Assembly: GCA_035516175.1 (NCBI GenBank)
Contig: DATJAO010000027.1
Location: 1-64,000, forward strand
Origin: DASPSR01 sp035516175
Lineage (GTDB): Bacteria; Nitrospirota; UBA9217
Reading direction: 5' to 3'
DNA length: 64,000 nt
The notes under the pieces were generated by a model that saw nothing but the letters and a program-made list of their open reading frames with translations, was not told the DNA's origin and searched no databases. Both the position numbers and the translations under genes were made by a program. Positions 62,400 through 64,000 of this stretch are shown here, piece after piece (position 1 is the first letter of the stretch; the number at the start of each line of letters is the position of its first letter).

Positions 62400-62458
62400 C
62401 TCCTGCTCAAGAATTTAGTTCCCGCTAGAACACATTCTTGGCAGGAGTTTCTTGTTTT
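62400..62458 (+). terminator. Hairpin terminator behind the PilZ gene
   Basis: CTCCTG...CAAGAAT (62400-62414) pairs with ATTCTTG...CAGGAG (62434-62447), 13 pairs with one small internal bulge. The loop holds a further GTTC/GAAC pairing. TTTCTTGTTTT follows. Confidence 0.75.
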
Positions 62459-62757
62459 GGGTGGATTATATTTAAATTTTGTTCCTTGCTATGCTGGCCT
62501 GATTATCTATTCCCTTATTAACATATAACTTCCTCTTTTAAGAAAATTGTCATAGCAATGACATCAAGTTTCATGTGGTATTCTTCAATCAATATGAACC
62601 AATGTATGCCTGTTAGTCATCATTGACATTGCCTGGGATCAGGAATATATTCATGACCATATACAGCACTTGACCTATCTTCTGCTGCAATGGCGCTACA
62701 TCTGGTTGCAGCCGCTTAGTGATTGATCGAGAGAACAAAAATAAATGAAAGGTGATC

Positions 62758-63546
62758 ATGGGCAAATTAAACGGGAAAGTGGCGATTGTGACAGGCGGCG
62801 GCCGGGGTATCGGCAGGGCCATTGCGGAGGGATACGTGCAGGAGGGTTGCCGCGTGGTAGTTACAGCAGCCCGCGAGCGGGAGGAGATAGATTCCTTTGT
62901 CTCTGTATGGGGAAGGGACAAGGCCCTTGCGCTTCTGGCTGATGTTACCGATTACCGCGCCTGCGAAAACGTCACAAGCGAAGCGATTACCCACTTTGGC
63001 CGCATTGACGTGCTCGTGAATAACGCCGGTCGGGGCATGAAATATGTTTCCCCTACCTTCATGACCGAGCCGGCCCGCTTCTGGGAAATAGCTCCCGAAA
63101 CATGGAAGCTGGTGATAGATACGAATGTGAACGGCCCCTTCTTAATGGCCCGAGCAGTTGTACTGCACCTGATACGCCAAAAAAATGGGGCGATAATCAA
63201 TGTGACCATGAACTACGAGACCATGAAGCGTAGAGGGTTCTCGCCCTACGGCCCATCGAAAGCGGCGCTTGAGTCCGAGACGATCATCTGGGCCCAGGAC
63301 CTGGAAGGCACGGGTATCACAGTGAATGAGATACTCCCCGGCGGCGCCACAGAGACCGGCATGATTCCGTCCGACATTCCTGCCGATATTCGCGCACGCC
63401 TGCTCAAGCCAAAGACTATTGTTCCCGTTGCCGTCTATCTTGCATCTGATGACGGGCGGGGAATCACCGGCAGGCGTCTCATCGCAACGGAATGGTCTCC
63501 TGAAAAAGCTGATGGCGTATTGGCCTCGAAGGGCATCGGTGCATAG
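62758..63546 (+). CDS. Short-chain dehydrogenase/reductase
   Basis: About 262 aa from the ATG at 62758 (AAAGGTGAT upstream; GTG at 62752 also fits). The cofactor loop is TGGGRGIGRA and NNAGRG follows near residue 89. The active-site Tyr-x3-Lys is YGPSK. Where the catalytic Ser usually lies, the sequence reads NVTMNYETM and I see no Ser at the expected distance. It may therefore be a weak or altered SDR. Substrate unknown. A nitroreductase remnant follows about 100 bases later. Confidence 0.9.
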   Translation: MGKLNGKVAIVTGGGRGIGRAIAEGYVQEGCRVVVTAAREREEIDSFVSVWGRDKALALLADVTDYRACENVTSEAITHFGRIDVLVNNAGRGMKYVSPTFMTEPARFWEIAPETWKLVIDTNVNGPFLMARAVVLHLIRQKNGAIINVTMNYETMKRRGFSPYGPSKAALESETIIWAQDLEGTGITVNEILPGGATETGMIPSDIPADIRARLLKPKTIVPVAVYLASDDGRGITGRRLIATEWSPEKADGVLASKGIGA

Positions 63547-63649
63547 TGGACAGCAGGTTCACTTCGCATAAGCATCCTTACCTGATGCACAATCGGTTTG
63601 AATACGCCATTAAAAAACATCCAATAATGATGAATGCAAATGGCATTGC

Positions 63650-63898
63650 CATATATGTGACCTTGCACTCTTTTCCCAGAGCCTCATGCTGGCAGCGCGC
63701 CACATCGGCGTTGATTCAGCCCCGGCAGTGATTCTTGTCGCGCATCCTGACCTGATCCGGAAGGAACTGAAAATTCCGGATGACCTTCAGATAATCATCG
63801 GGATAGCTCTTGGATATGCGGATGCCGCACATTTGCAGAACCAGACCCGAAGTCCCCGGCGGTCCATTCAGGAAGCGGTTACGATTAAGGGAATTTGA
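63650..63898 (+). pseudogene. C-terminal remnant of a nitroreductase-family gene
   Basis: The frame reads DLALFSQSLMLAARHIGVDS, then PDLIRKELKIPDDLQIIIGI and ALGYAD, NQTRSPRRSIQEAVTIKGI to a TGA at 63896-63898. That is the last third of a nitroreductase-family flavoprotein: the helix with QSLMLAA, the loop before IRKELxIP, and the GIALGYAD and RSPR end. The N-terminal FMN-binding part is missing; upstream codons in frame do not resemble it. It is a deletion remnant, not a start-to-stop gene. Confidence 0.75.
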
Positions 63899-63991
63899 CG
63901 TATTCGTACAAGATCCGTCTATAAGCAAAAAGGCTGATATCGCTCTGCACATATATTGCAGTACTTGTTTCACGCGTAGGAGGCTGAACGT

Positions 63992-64000
63992 ATGTCAAAA
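63992..64000 (+). CDS. Start of a gene cut by the window end
   Basis: An ATG at 63992 is followed by TCA AAA and the window ends. TAGGAGG at 63977-63983 lies eight bases upstream, a strong ribosome-binding site. Nothing can be said of the product. Confidence 0.5.

Overview
The window is a bacterial chromosome segment of moderately high GC that is almost fully coding. It is built mostly of housekeeping operons, with some accessory and decaying patches. The gene order (cinA-thpR-recA-pilT-recX-alaS; a tRNA cluster followed by tig-clpP-clpX-engB; dprA remnant-smg-topA-xerC-hslV-hslU-argB), the multihaem c-type cytochromes and an archaeal-type fructose-bisphosphate aldolase/phosphatase suggest a Gram-negative anaerobe or microaerophile of the Nitrospirota/Desulfobacterota kind. 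Nitrospirota is my preferred guess. This is inferred from synteny and gene content, not from a phylogenetic marker.

Layout. 0-1.2 kb: the end of an ATP-binding (HATPase) gene, a perfect 21-base palindrome, and a STAS-like protein that seems to end in a winged helix. 1.3-12.1 kb: DNA repair, type IV pilus retraction, alanyl-tRNA synthetase, a phasin-like/UbiB pair and MltG. 12.1-16.3 kb (minus): an unknown gene, a degenerate GGDEF protein, two peptide-type ABC permeases and an EF-Tu-domain-II-like protein. 16.4-17.6 kb: seven tRNA genes with encoded CCA and two good sigma70 promoters. 17.7-23.2 kb: trigger factor, ClpP, ClpX, EngB and an MscS channel with a cyclic-nucleotide domain. 23.6-28.9 kb: three lipoprotein multihaem cytochromes around an outer-membrane barrel. 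29-36.2 kb (minus): argB, hslUV, xerC, topA, smg and a frameshifted dprA tail. 36.4-40.1 kb: an overlapping pair of sensor kinases. 40.2-51.6 kb: nth, infA, glycosyltransferases, HD-GYP, DUF1499, FBP aldolase/phosphatase, CheR, THEP1, THUMP and a B12/radical SAM protein, mixed with a DUF1761 pseudogene, a TnpB remnant and a riboswitch-like leader. 52-64 kb: GGDEF-EAL, full-length glutamate synthase with a thioredoxin-reductase-like flavoprotein, HAD, STAS, PilZ, SDR and a nitroreductase remnant.

Themes. (1) The 23.6-28.9 kb cluster has the parts expected of a route for electrons across the outer membrane: a barrel plus 9-, 5- and about 8-haem lipoproteins. No inner-membrane quinol oxidase lies in the window. 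(2) Cyclic-di-GMP genes are dense: a GGSKF protein with an intact I-site, an HD-GYP, a GGDEF-EAL, a PilZ protein and a c-di-GMP-I-like leader RNA, alongside PilT. (3) Several genes are decaying (dprA, DUF1761, TnpB, nitroreductase). I saw no CRISPR array, rRNA, intact insertion sequence or prophage.
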